NCBI GenBank assembly: GCA_044370375.1
Contig: JBILVQ010000029.1
Coordinates: forward strand, 1 to 20,818
Direction of reading: 5' to 3'
Source of the DNA: JBILVQ01 sp044370375
GTDB lineage: Bacteria; Bacteroidota; Bacteroidia; UBA4408
Length of the DNA: 20,818 bases
Shown: positions 1 to 8,578 of the stretch, in pieces
Layout: the number at the start of each line of letters is the position of its first letter
Numbering within the stretch: the stretch's first letter is position 1
Notes under the pieces: model-generated
The model's input: only the letters and a program-made list of their open reading frames with translations
What the model was told of the DNA's origin: nothing
Database searches by the model: none
Translations under genes and position numbers: made by a program

Positions 1-3000
1 GCTGGAGCTGACCCATATACATCCACCTCAACACAAAGCTACGTTGCATCCTTGAGCAACACAGCCTTCGTGGTTGGGAATCTGGATGGAATTGTTGGAT
101 GTTTTACCACCCAGGCCAATGGCGATTGGAATACAGCCGGAACTTGGCTTGGAAGCGCAGTGCCACCTCCTAATGCAAAAATTTGTATCGTACATAACGT
201 TACCATCAACACCGTTGACCCAAGCAATGTGGCTGAAATTAGCATGAGTGGCACCAGTTCTTTAACCATCGCTTCCGGCAGAACTTTAAACATTGAAAAT
301 GCTGGCTTCCTTGATAATTCTGGTGGTACAGCCTCACTGGGCAATGGCAACATTGTTTTCCTTGGAAGCGGAAGCATTCAAGGTTCAACCGCATCAACCA
401 TTGAAAATTTAACCTTGAATGGCGCAACCACACTCACCACCATTCCTGTAATCAATGGAAACCTTCAATTGAACCCGGGAAGTTTTGTTAGCGCATCACC
501 CGTATATGGCGTCTCCTCAACCCTTATTTACAATACAACAGGTGCCTATGGTGTTTCCAATGAATGGACCGGTTCTGGTATTGTTACCGGAGCAGGAACC
601 CCCAACAATGTGACCATCCAAAACAGCACCACCCTCAATATGCCAAACAGCAACAGAGGTATGGCCGGAAACCTTTTGATTAGTTCTGGAGGTTTAAATT
701 TGAATGCTACCTCGGGCGATTTAAGTCTTGCCGGAACATGGACACGTAACCCACTAGCCAGTTTTAATAATAACAACAGGGCTGTTTTCTTCCGTGGTGC
801 AAATCCTCAAACCATTACCATTACCGGTGGCGGAACTGAAACCTTTGCCTATCTAGCCATTGACAAAACCGCCAATGATGTTATTCTAAACTCAACCCCC
901 ACTACCAGCGTAATTGTAAATGGAAACTCCGGTAACGTTTTACAAATCATCAATACCGGTGGACTAGATTTAAATGGGCAAACGCTACAATTAAATAATG
1001 CCGGAGGATCTATCCTTACCAACGGTGCGCGAAATATCATTGGAGGAGTTGGTAGCTTAGTTGCAATCAATGCCTCAAAATCTGTTTCCTCTGTCACTGG
1101 AGGTACCCTTAATTTTGGTGCAAACATTACTGTGGCATTGAATGCCGGAATGGACTTTGCCAACAACGCCTCTACCATTAATGGAACCCTGCAAATTGCC
1201 AATGGTGGTTTCGTAAATACCAATGCGCCCAACTATGCAGTGGGTTCAACTTTGCGTTATTTCTCCGGTACCAATTACGGCCGTGGCCAGGAATGGAGCG
1301 CGACTTCCGGACCGGGTTATCCATACCATGTTACCATTGATTTCAATGGAACACCAACCACCCTGGACATGAGCATCAATGGAAATGCATTCCGTCAAAT
1401 AGCAGGAAATTTAAGCATCAACAATGGTGCTATCCTGAACATGAACACCATGAGCAATGTTCTTCAGGTTTTAGGAAATGTAAATATTGGGTCAGGGGCC
1501 AGCGGAACACTTATTCTTTCTACAGTTACTGGCGGTGATATTGCTATTGGCGGAGACCTTACCAGAAATGCAGGTGCTACCCTAACACAAAACGGACGAG
1601 AAGTTAGCATGAATGGTTTAGGCAATACACAAAATATTTCTTCCAACATTGGTTCATTCGATTTTCTTAAAATTGATAACAATGGAGGTACTGTGGTAAT
1701 CAATACCAATACGGTAGTGAATAATCGATTGTGGTTGAACCAAGGTTTGTTCAACAACTCATTAAACACCTTAACCTTATCCAATAACGCGCAACTTAGA
1801 AGATCGGTTAGTACCTCCACCATGGTTAACAGTCCTTCTTCTGCCGGTGCCGATGTTTATGATTTGCGGTATGATGGCAGTATGATTTCGCTTAACGAAT
1901 GGAATGTTTGCGCCACTTGTGTTCGTGATGTTAGCATTACCGCAGGTACACTAACGCTGGGTGGATCCAGAAGTCTAAACAGACATTTGAATTTATCTGG
2001 CGACCTTGACCTGGGTGGATTTACCCTTACCCTTAGAGGTAGAAATGCAGCACCTGCAAGCGCAGGAAATATTGAAATTACCTCCGGAAACCGAATCATC
2101 AATGGTGCACCAGGGAGTATGTTAGATATTGTTGGATTATCAGGTAATGCGCCAACAGAATTTACCAAAACAGTAACCAATCCGGGCAGTGGAACCTTAA
2201 CTTTTGGTGCCGATCTGCTTGTAAGGATTGGTGATGGTAGAATGGATTGGGGCGCAGGGAATCCAGTGACGATTAATGGAGTTTTACAAGTAATGCTCGG
2301 TGGTTCTGTCTTTCCAAATCCTTGTTTCTATGGCATTGGTTCAACGCTACGCTTTGCAAACACTGTAGATTATGGCATTCCTGCTACTGATAGAACATGG
2401 GCAAGTGGCGCCATTTATTCAGGATTACCAGGTATACCCTACAATGTGGATGTGTTTGATATTGGAACCGACTTGCAACTTTTTGACACACGAGCTTTGC
2501 GCGGAAATCTGACCATTACCAATGGAACCTTTACCCTTATGCCCGCCTACACCGGCAACTTTAGCATTGGAGGTAATTGGTTGCGTTCAGGAGCAACCAG
2601 TGCTTTTGTTCACAACAATAAAAAAGTTGTATTCGATGGTGCCAACGCCCAAGCCATAACATGTACTGCCTCCGGAAATATTGAAACATTCTATGATCTG
2701 GATATCTCACCTAGTGGAGGCTTTGATGTAACGCAGGGTGGAACAACCGACTTGATTGTGCTAAATGAGTTAACCCTTACTTCCGGAAAATTAGACTTGA
2801 ACAATAATGAAATTACGCTTGGAACTGCAGGAAACAATGGCACTTTAATCGGTGGCGGGGCTACCAATTATGTTGTTTCGGGAAGTAGTTCTGCAAAATT
2901 CAATCGCTATACCACAACAACTGCCACGGTGTATAACTTTCCATTAGGAGATGCCACAGGCTACACACCAATAGCGATTGATTTGTACGCAGGAAGTTCT

Positions 3001-3909
3001 GTAAATGCTAATTCACGTTTAAGTGCTTCTATGACGGTAGGTGTTCATCCTAACCTGGGTACCTCTACCAACTATATCAACCGTTTCTGGACTGTGGAAC
3101 CAACTTCCTATGGCGCTAATGCCTATTATGGTGTAACCTATACTTATAAGGATGCCGATGTTAGCGGTATTGAAGCCAATCTAAAACCCTACAAATACAA
3201 CCCTTCCGGTTGGATTGCTGCAACCGGTTCAGGTGCCGATTTTGAAATGGGAAGTGGAACGGTTAATCCCGGAACCAATGCCGTAAGTTGGAGTGGATTG
3301 TACACATTTAGTGATTATACCGCCAATGGAAATGGAAGTCCGCTGCCGATTACCCTCATTGAGTTCACTGCAACACCAGTAATGAATAATGTTGAATTAA
3401 GCTGGACAACAGCTACAGAAATCAACAACGACTATTTCACACTTGAACGTTCTGCTGACGGTCAAAAATTTGAAAGTATTCAGTTGGTTGATGGTGCCGG
3501 CAACAGCTATGATTGGTTGTATTACAAATGGGTGGACAGAAATCCTTTACAAGGAATTAGTTATTACCGATTGAAACAAACAGATTTTGATGGTACAACA
3601 AGCTACTCAGATATTCGCATGGTTAACTTTTCCGGAGCATCATCAAGCAATCAAGGCTGGGTCAACATTTATCCAAACCCTGCACCCGACGGACAATTCA
3701 ATGTTCGACTGGGAGAACTAAGCAGTGAGTCAATTACAATGACCATCACCAATATTTTGGGTGAAGTTATTTACGATGCCCAACTTAGTGCCGGATCAAA
3801 TCAAACTTTGAACATCAGCCGCGAAGGTATCGCCAAAGGTGTTTACACAATCACCATCAATGATGGAAACAAACTTTTCTCACAAAGAATTATTCTTGGA
3901 AAGGAGTAG
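1..3909 (+). CDS. Giant secreted beta-strand-repeat surface protein with T9SS sorting domain (5' end outside window)
   Basis: The frame is open from the first base, so the N-terminus and signal peptide lie upstream; a TTG at 52 is only an internal codon. At least 1302 residues are visible. Around nt 97-210 there is a G-D-W-N-T-A-G-T-W...V-P-P motif, common near the start of strand-rich modules in secreted Bacteroidota proteins. The bulk is Gly/Asn/Thr-rich, with recurrent G-x-L-x-hydrophobic strands, and probably forms a beta-helix or beta-sandwich array. A longer unit marked by Y-G-V/I-x-S-T-L followed by E/T-W recurs at about nt 505, 1234 and 2329. Nt 3340-3640 (PLPITLIEFTA...ELSWTTATEINNDYF) is the fibronectin-like segment usually found before the sorting domain. 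Nt 3658-3906 is a type A T9SS C-terminal domain (IYPNPAPDGQFNVRL, then GVYTITI and QRIILGK). Known for the family: export by T9SS and cell-surface attachment or release. The ligand or adhesion role is unknown. No enzymatic domain recognised. Confidence 0.9.
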   Translation, partial: AGADPYTSTSTQSYVASLSNTAFVVGNLDGIVGCFTTQANGDWNTAGTWLGSAVPPPNAKICIVHNVTINTVDPSNVAEISMSGTSSLTIASGRTLNIENAGFLDNSGGTASLGNGNIVFLGSGSIQGSTASTIENLTLNGATTLTTIPVINGNLQLNPGSFVSASPVYGVSSTLIYNTTGAYGVSNEWTGSGIVTGAGTPNNVTIQNSTTLNMPNSNRGMAGNLLISSGGLNLNATSGDLSLAGTWTRNPLASFNNNNRAVFFRGANPQTITITGGGTETFAYLAIDKTANDVILNSTPTTSVIVNGNSGNVLQIINTGGLDLNGQTLQLNNAGGSILTNGARNIIGGVGSLVAINASKSVSSVTGGTLNFGANITVALNAGMDFANNASTINGTLQIANGGFVNTNAPNYAVGSTLRYFSGTNYGRGQEWSATSGPGYPYHVTIDFNGTPTTLDMSINGNAFRQIAGNLSINNGAILNMNTMSNVLQVLGNVNIGSGASGTLILSTVTGGDIAIGGDLTRNAGATLTQNGREVSMNGLGNTQNISSNIGSFDFLKIDNNGGTVVINTNTVVNNRLWLNQGLFNNSLNTLTLSNNAQLRRSVSTSTMVNSPSSAGADVYDLRYDGSMISLNEWNVCATCVRDVSITAGTLTLGGSRSLNRHLNLSGDLDLGGFTLTLRGRNAAPASAGNIEITSGNRIINGAPGSMLDIVGLSGNAPTEFTKTVTNPGSGTLTFGADLLVRIGDGRMDWGAGNPVTINGVLQVMLGGSVFPNPCFYGIGSTLRFANTVDYGIPATDRTWASGAIYSGLPGIPYNVDVFDIGTDLQLFDTRALRGNLTITNGTFTLMPAYTGNFSIGGNWLRSGATSAFVHNNKKVVFDGANAQAITCTASGNIETFYDLDISPSGGFDVTQGGTTDLIVLNELTLTSGKLDLNNNEITLGTAGNNGTLIGGGATNYVVSGSSSAKFNRYTTTTATVYNFPLGDATGYTPIAIDLYAGSSVNANSRLSASMTVGVHPNLGTSTNYINRFWTVEPTSYGANAYYGVTYTYKDADVSGIEANLKPYKYNPSGWIAATGSGADFEMGSGTVNPGTNAVSWSGLYTFSDYTANGNGSPLPITLIEFTATPVMNNVELSWTTATEINNDYFTLERSADGQKFESIQLVDGAGNSYDWLYYKWVDRNPLQGISYYRLKQTDFDGTTSYSDIRMVNFSGASSSNQGWVNIYPNPAPDGQFNVRLGELSSESITMTITNILGEVIYDAQLSAGSNQTLNISREGIAKGVYTITINDGNKLFSQRIILGKE

Positions 3910-3925
3910 TTTCATGTGAAGTAGT

Positions 3926-3969
3926 TTAAATCAAAAAGAGGCCACAACTATGGCCTCTTTTTGATTTAA
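3926..3969 (+). terminator. Perfect 19-bp hairpin terminator after the surface-protein gene
   Basis: The left arm TTAAATCAAAAAGAGGCCA (3926-3944) and right arm TGGCCTCTTTTTGATTTAA (3951-3969) are exact reverse complements around the 6-base loop CAACTA. The GC-rich top of the stem (GAGGCCA) followed by a T-run within the right arm is the layout of a Rho-independent terminator. Because the A-run and T-run lie inside the stem, it would work in either direction. It lies 16 bases after the stop codon at 3907-3909 and 37 bases before the next start. Confidence 0.85.
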
Positions 3970-4006
3970 GCCAAGTTTTCAAATTACCTATATTAGCCAG
4001 CCAACA

Positions 4007-4708
4007 ATGCCTTTCAACAAAAGCATGAAAGCTAAAACAAAATCAAAGGATTCTAAATTCAACGAAGACAAACTGCATAACTCGACACTCATGGATGCAT
4101 ATATCCATAAATTTCCGTTGGAGACCCAAAAAAAACTAAGTCAAATTCGAGACATCATCAAGGCGGCATCACCACAGGCCGAGGAAACCATTAATTACCA
4201 AATGCCTACTTTTCAACTGCATGGAAATTTAGTGCATTTTGCCGGCTACAAAAATCACATAGGATTCTATCCCGCACCATCAGCCATTATAAAATTCGAA
4301 AAAGAATTATCGTCCTACAAAAACTCCAAAGGCGCTGTTCAATTCCCGTTAAGCGACTCATTGCCTGAAAAATTAATTCGCAAAATGGTTCTATTCAGGG
4401 TGAAGGAAAACATCGAAAAGGCAAAAGAAAAATCGAAAAAAGTTTGCCCCCAAGGACATACTTTTTTTAAAACGAGTGATTGCCCAAATTGTCCTATTTG
4501 TGCTGAAAAAGAAAAATTAAAAACAGGACCCTTCACCAAATTAAGTGCACCGGCTCAAAGGGCCCTAAAAAATGTGGGAATTATTGATTTGAAAGACTTG
4601 ACTGCATTTACAGAAAAAGAAATCTTGGCTTTACATGGATTAGGCCCCGGCTCATTACCATTGTTAAAAGCAGAACTAAAAGCCAAAAGACTTTCCTTCA
4701 AAAAATGA
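4007..4708 (+). CDS. DUF1801 protein fused to Cys/His cluster and HhH (RNAP alpha-CTD-like) module
   Basis: 233 residues. Residues ~28-140 match the DUF1801 / YdhG-like fold ('iron chaperone' annotations): DAYIHKFPLETQKKL, then EETINYQMPTF, HFAGYKNHIGFYP and FPLSDSLPEKLI. Residues 147-165 hold a compact cluster C147-x3-H151-x7-C159-x2-C162-x2-C165 that could bind zinc. Residues ~176-233 (KLSAPAQRALKNVGI...LHGLGPGSLPLLKAEL) resemble the helix-hairpin-helix C-terminal domain of RNA polymerase alpha, which suggests nucleic-acid contact. A Lys-rich N-terminal tail (residues 5-23) precedes the DUF1801 part. The start is uncertain: ATG 4007, ATG 4025 (residue 7) or ATG 4091 (residue 29). It stands alone between two terminator-like or T-rich stretches and converges on the usp genes. 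The biochemical function of DUF1801 is poorly known, so none is assigned. Confidence 0.75.
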   Translation: MPFNKSMKAKTKSKDSKFNEDKLHNSTLMDAYIHKFPLETQKKLSQIRDIIKAASPQAEETINYQMPTFQLHGNLVHFAGYKNHIGFYPAPSAIIKFEKELSSYKNSKGAVQFPLSDSLPEKLIRKMVLFRVKENIEKAKEKSKKVCPQGHTFFKTSDCPNCPICAEKEKLKTGPFTKLSAPAQRALKNVGIIDLKDLTAFTEKEILALHGLGPGSLPLLKAELKAKRLSFKK

Positions 4709-4899
4709 GTTTGAGAAAAAACAAGGTGCCTTCTTCTTTCAAATTGCATTACACACATTAAATTCGAAAAAAGAAACTTAGAAACAACCGCAGCAAATCA
4801 AAAACAGCAATGGGCAATAGCCATTTAACAGGACCTTCTTTATGCAAAGAAGCGTTGGGCAAATCCAGCCAAAAAGAAAAGCAAAAAAAAGCTGTTATT

Positions 4900-5751
4900 T
4901 TATTCCACCAAGGGTTTAATGCTTAAAACCGGTATTTTGGAATGGTTAACCACCTGCTGAGCAAAAGGACCAAGGAACAAGCCTGTAAAATTTTCTTCCT
5001 GTTCTGTCATGATACAAATCAAATCTGCCTTTTGTTTCTTGGCTTGTTTCAACGTAACAGTTGCAAGATTCTCACCTTCTACAACGCTTGATTCATAATT
5101 AACATCTTTCTTTTCAAGATATTTTTCTACCTGCTCCAATCTTATTTCCAACTTAGCGGCAGCATCATCATCAGCGATTGATAAAATACCTAAAATGCAA
5201 ATGATTGAATTGTATTTTTTTGCAATTTCTGCTGCATAACGAACTTTCTCGAGCGAGGCCTCTGAGCTGTCAATGGGCAACAAGATTCTTTCAAAACCTG
5301 GCTTGGTTGTATGTTTTTGAACAGACAATACTGGGCATTTTGCTTCGGTAACCACCCTGAATGCATTGCTACCAATGAAGAATTCCTCGAAGCCAGATAC
5401 GCCATGGGTTCCCATTAATATCATATCCACCTCATATTCTTCAGAGGCTTCCTTAATCATTTTGGCAATCTTTCCGGCCTTAACAACCGTGGTTACTTTA
5501 GCACCGGTATTTACTTTCACATCACGTGCAATTTCATCCAATCTTGTTTGAACAATTTCGGCAGCAGATTTTCTGTCGGAGGCACTTACCTTGCCAAGAT
5601 CAATCGTCATTACTTTGGCCTCAATGATATGTACTAAAACAATATCGGCTTTAAACAATCTTGCCATAAAGGAACCATGTTCCAGGGCAATCATGGAGTT
5701 CTCTGATAAATCGAGAGGAATAAGGATTCGGTTGATTTTAAACGGTTTCAT
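4900..5751 (-). CDS. Universal stress protein, tandem UspA domains
   Basis: 283 residues, two UspA domains. Domain 1 (residues ~5-146) starts with KINRILIPLDLSENS and keeps the ATP-binding signature G114-x2-G117-x9-G127-S128 (MGTHGVSGFEEFFIGSNAF), ending CPVLSVQ. Domain 2 (~153-280) starts FERILLPIDSSEAS, but its signature has decayed to TEQEENFTGLFLGPFAQQ, without the G-x2-G, so it probably does not bind ATP. Cytosolic; family members modulate survival under stress, with partners rarely known. The ATG at 5751 directly precedes the first beta-strand. It lies 89 bases downstream of a paralogous usp gene on the same strand and may be co-transcribed with it; I see no clear TAnnTTTG box in that gap. 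Confidence 0.88.
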   Translation of the reverse strand: MKPFKINRILIPLDLSENSMIALEHGSFMARLFKADIVLVHIIEAKVMTIDLGKVSASDRKSAAEIVQTRLDEIARDVKVNTGAKVTTVVKAGKIAKMIKEASEEYEVDMILMGTHGVSGFEEFFIGSNAFRVVTEAKCPVLSVQKHTTKPGFERILLPIDSSEASLEKVRYAAEIAKKYNSIICILGILSIADDDAAAKLEIRLEQVEKYLEKKDVNYESSVVEGENLATVTLKQAKKQKADLICIMTEQEENFTGLFLGPFAQQVVNHSKIPVLSIKPLVE

Positions 5752-5840
5752 TGGGTTTGATTAATGTTGGTTAATGAAAATTGCTTTGCAAAAAAAACTT
5801 GACTGCACAGGCAGAAATTTCAAAAAATATGCTAACCTGT

Positions 5841-6689
5841 TTATGCATGAATAGAAACTTGTTTTGAAGAAATCGTAAGAACGGGAATATCAGAAATAGA
5901 AATTATTTCCTGCAACAACGGACTTAAATAAAACTGAGAATAATTATTGTCTTGTTGACTTGTAATTAAAATCATGCCGGCTTCCATTTTTCTTGCATAA
6001 TCAATAACCGATTCTGCAAGGGTTTCGTTCGCTGAAACGGTCTTCACAATTTCAATACTATATTTGATAGAAGCATCCTTTAGAATTTCTTTCAAAACTG
6101 ACAATCGCTGTGATAAACGGTTGATTTGGTATTCATCCGAATCCGGAACAATGGAAACAACACAAAGAACCAAGTCCTTGCTAAAACCCGAAACAAAATG
6201 CGCCAATGACCTAACTTTCTTTTCGAAATCTATACTTAAATCCAGCGGTAGTAAAACTTTTTTCAAAGGGCGGTCGGAAGAAACAAGAGATGAAGTTACC
6301 ACCGGGACACCAGCCGTTTTAATTATCTTCAAAGCATTACTGCCCAAGTACCTCGACTTTTTTTCAGAAGATCCATTAGAAGCCATCCAAACCAAAAATG
6401 CGTTGGTAGCCTTCACCAATTCTTTCAATCGCTCATAAATTTTTCCCGAATCAACAATGGGGAAAATCTCTACTCCACTATCCTTGGCATCATCAATCCA
6501 CTCTTTCATGAGTTGATACGCTTGCTCCCGCAACTTACTTCCCTGCTCCAAAACAATGAACTTTTCCAGATCGGAAGCATCTTCCAGCACATAGAACAAA
6601 GCCATTTTGCAATTCATCATTCTGGCCAAAGGCAATGCATCACGGAAAGCTTTTTTCGATTTTGGCGAAAAATCAACCGGAACAATCAT
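5841..6689 (-). CDS. Universal stress protein, tandem UspA domains (paralogue)
   Basis: 282 residues from ATG 6689; an upstream in-frame GTG at 6755 would give 304. I prefer 6689 for two reasons. A well-formed promoter (6755-6784) has its -7 box touching the GTG, so the mRNA should begin inside the longer reading frame. The shorter product also matches the 283-residue neighbour in length and begins at the first Usp strand (MIVPVDFSPKS). Domain 1 has a weakened nucleotide motif, ASNGSSEKKSRYLGSNAL, with Ala in place of the first Gly. Domain 2 begins KKVLLPLDLS and ends in the degenerate TSQQDNNYSQFYLSPLLQ, which resembles the same region of the neighbouring Usp. The two genes are therefore an old duplication whose C-terminal halves diverged in parallel from the ATP-binding consensus. 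Divergent from the nucleoside phosphorylase gene. Confidence 0.82.
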   Translation of the reverse strand: MIVPVDFSPKSKKAFRDALPLARMMNCKMALFYVLEDASDLEKFIVLEQGSKLREQAYQLMKEWIDDAKDSGVEIFPIVDSGKIYERLKELVKATNAFLVWMASNGSSEKKSRYLGSNALKIIKTAGVPVVTSSLVSSDRPLKKVLLPLDLSIDFEKKVRSLAHFVSGFSKDLVLCVVSIVPDSDEYQINRLSQRLSVLKEILKDASIKYSIEIVKTVSANETLAESVIDYARKMEAGMILITSQQDNNYSQFYLSPLLQEIISISDIPVLTISSKQVSIHA

Positions 6690-6754
6690 TGGGTTTTGTC
6701 CCAACGCCTGAATATTTATAGATTTACGCTCCAAAATTGTTTGAGATATACCCA

Positions 6755-6784
6755 CAAAATTAAATATTTAACCCAATGAGGCAA
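6755..6784 (-). promoter_or_regulatory. Bacteroidota-type promoter for the usp pair
   Basis: On the minus strand TTG (6784-6782) is followed after 19 bases by TAATTTTG (6762-6755). This matches the -33 TTG / -7 TAnnTTTG consensus of the Bacteroidota primary sigma factor. Transcription would start about 6748, leaving a leader of some 60 bases before ATG 6689. The element overlaps the start codon of the divergent nucleoside phosphorylase gene at 6776. Confidence 0.6.
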
Positions 6785-7639
6785 ATTCCCGATTCAGAAT
6801 TAATTATCAACCCCAATGGAAGCATCTTCCACCTGCACCTTTTACCCGAACAAATTGCCGATACCGTTCTATTGGTTGGCGACCCGGGCAGGGTTAAACA
6901 GGTAAGTGAAAAATTCGATACCATTGAATGCAAGGTAGAAAACCGGGAGTTTGTGACCCACACGGGTAGCTTTAAAGGCAAAAGAATAAGCGTACTAAGC
7001 ACCGGCATAGGCACCGATAACATTGATATCGTTATCAATGAACTCGATGCCCTGGTAAACATTGACCTTCATGCCAGGGTGGAAAAAGAAAGCAAAAGAT
7101 CCCTTAACCTTATCAGAATAGGTACTTCTGGCGCTTTGCAGGAGGATATTCCGGTGGATAGCTTCGTGATTTCTGCCTTTGGTTTAGGAATGGATGGTTT
7201 GCTGAACTTTTACCGTCACCATTGGCCCGAAACCGATAAGTTAAAAGACGAGTTTCTGCAACAAACCCAATGGCCGTCTAGCTTTAACACCCCTTATCTG
7301 GTAAAAGGAAGCGATGATTTAAGAAAGAAAATTGGAGAAGGCATGCATACCGGAATCACCGCCACAGCTTGTGGTTTTTATGGACCGCAAGGCAGAATTT
7401 TGCGCCTAAATCTGCACATGCCCGATTTAAACGAAAGACTAACAAATTTCAAATCAGACAGTTGGAGAATTACCAATTTTGAAATGGAAACCTCTGCCCT
7501 CTTTGGTTTATCCTCCTTGTTGGGCCATAAGGCAACTACCGTTTGCGCTATTATTGCCAACAGAATAAGAAAGGAATACAGCAAAAATTACAAAATTGCT
7601 GTTAATAACTTAATTGATACGGTACTGGAAAGAATTTAG
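6776..7639 (+). CDS. Nucleoside phosphorylase (uridine phosphorylase-like, NP-I family)
   Basis: 287 residues. Family reaction: nucleoside + phosphate to base + (deoxy)ribose-1-phosphate, cytosolic salvage. Visible motifs: the phosphate loop VGDPGRV (34-40), TGIGTDN (76-82), RIGTSGAL (114-121) and the ribose/base-site signature NFEMETSALF (234-243), where Glu and Met recognise the ribose in the family. The order and spacing are those of Udp/PNP enzymes. The sequence is somewhat longer than E. coli Udp, with an extra segment around 145-185. Substrate preference (uridine versus other nucleosides) cannot be settled here. ATG 6776 gives a typical N-terminus (SELIINPNGSIFHL). It is first in a same-strand run with the SirB1-like gene, 34 bases before that gene's preferred start. 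Confidence 0.85.
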   Translation: MRQIPDSELIINPNGSIFHLHLLPEQIADTVLLVGDPGRVKQVSEKFDTIECKVENREFVTHTGSFKGKRISVLSTGIGTDNIDIVINELDALVNIDLHARVEKESKRSLNLIRIGTSGALQEDIPVDSFVISAFGLGMDGLLNFYRHHWPETDKLKDEFLQQTQWPSSFNTPYLVKGSDDLRKKIGEGMHTGITATACGFYGPQGRILRLNLHMPDLNERLTNFKSDSWRITNFEMETSALFGLSSLLGHKATTVCAIIANRIRKEYSKNYKIAVNNLIDTVLERI

Positions 7640-7673
7640 TCCTAGACTAATTTCGCTCCAAGCGATTGGCTCT

Positions 7674-8549
7674 ATGACGAAAAATGAAATTCAGGCACTG
7701 ATTAGTCTTTTAGATGACCCCGATCATGGTGTGCTTGACCTGGTAAAGGGCAAATTAATTTCTCTCGGACAAGACGCCATTCCGGAATTGGAATCCGCCT
7801 GGGAAGGCGCTTTTGGCACCATTCAACAAAACCGGATTGAAGAACTCATCCACAACATTCAATTCGAAAAAATAAAATTGGATTTAACCAAATGGGTTAA
7901 TACCAAGGATAATAATTTGGTGGATGGCTCTGTCATTATTGCTCGCTATCAATATCCGGATATTGAAGCTGAAAAAATAAATGCCATTATTGAACAAATC
8001 AAGCAAGATGTATGGCTTGAACTGAACCCCGGCTTAACGGCCATGGAAACGGTAAAAGTATTTAACCATATCCTTTTTGAAGTGCACGGATTTTCGGGCA
8101 ATACCGTTAATTTTCATGCTCCTCAGAATTCCTTCATCAACAATGTACTAGAATCAAAAAAAGGCAACCCTATTTCTTTGTCAATTCTTTACATCGAAAT
8201 TGCCCGAAGGTTAAATGTTCCTATTTACGGTGTTAACCTACCCCAGCATTTTATTTTATCTTATTTAGATAAACCGGGCTTTTTTCCTTTTCCATCAAGC
8301 CAACAAGAACAGGATATTCTGTTTTACATCAATCCCTTCAGCAGAGGTGCTATCTTTTCAAGAAAAGATGTTGATGCTTATTTGCGTCAATTGAACTTGG
8401 CACCACAAATGAGTTTTTACAATCCTTGTAGCAGTATTGAAATTATTCGCAGAGTCATTAACAACCTGTTAAACTCCTTCGAAAAACTCGGTTCCCCCGA
8501 AAAAGTGAAAGAAATGGAAATTCTTCTTGGCTGTACCCAACCTGGATAA
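7674..8549 (+). CDS. SirB1-family transglutaminase-like/TPR protein
   Basis: 291 residues from ATG 7674. A TTG at 7614 would extend it by 20 residues and overlap the preceding gene, but that extension looks non-conserved. Family hallmarks: FHAPQNSFINNVLESKKGNPISLSILY (147-173), the V-N-L-P-Q-H-F motif with His192 (187-193), and the segment FYINPFSRGAIFSRKDVDAYL (217-237). A C-terminal helical stretch (~253-288) corresponds to the TPR-like part. SirB1 homologues have a transglutaminase-like fold but lack the usual catalytic Cys, here replaced by the PISLS serine region, so protease or transglutaminase activity is doubtful. Their cellular role is not established. Cytosolic, no signal peptide. 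Followed after 29 bases by the nucleotide-sugar enzyme gene. Confidence 0.8.
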   Translation: MTKNEIQALISLLDDPDHGVLDLVKGKLISLGQDAIPELESAWEGAFGTIQQNRIEELIHNIQFEKIKLDLTKWVNTKDNNLVDGSVIIARYQYPDIEAEKINAIIEQIKQDVWLELNPGLTAMETVKVFNHILFEVHGFSGNTVNFHAPQNSFINNVLESKKGNPISLSILYIEIARRLNVPIYGVNLPQHFILSYLDKPGFFPFPSSQQEQDILFYINPFSRGAIFSRKDVDAYLRQLNLAPQMSFYNPCSSIEIIRRVINNLLNSFEKLGSPEKVKEMEILLGCTQPG

Positions 8550-8578
8550 TTATCTTTACCACTGCAAAGCCTCATTCC

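Noticed and set aside
849..2180. Several long antisense open frames inside the surface-protein gene
   Set aside because: They are mirror frames of a Gly/Asn/Thr-rich repetitive gene, contain Pro/Val-rich nonsense without motifs, and have no promoter or start context.
4835..4852. Hairpin CTTCTTT-ATGC-AAAGAAG between the DUF1801 and usp genes as a terminator
   Set aside because: Only a 7-bp AT-rich stem with no adjacent T-run in either direction; too weak to call, although some terminator between these convergent genes is expected.
7614..7673. TTG-started N-terminal extension of the SirB1-like protein
   Set aside because: It would overlap the nucleoside phosphorylase gene, and the family N-terminus fits the ATG at 7674.
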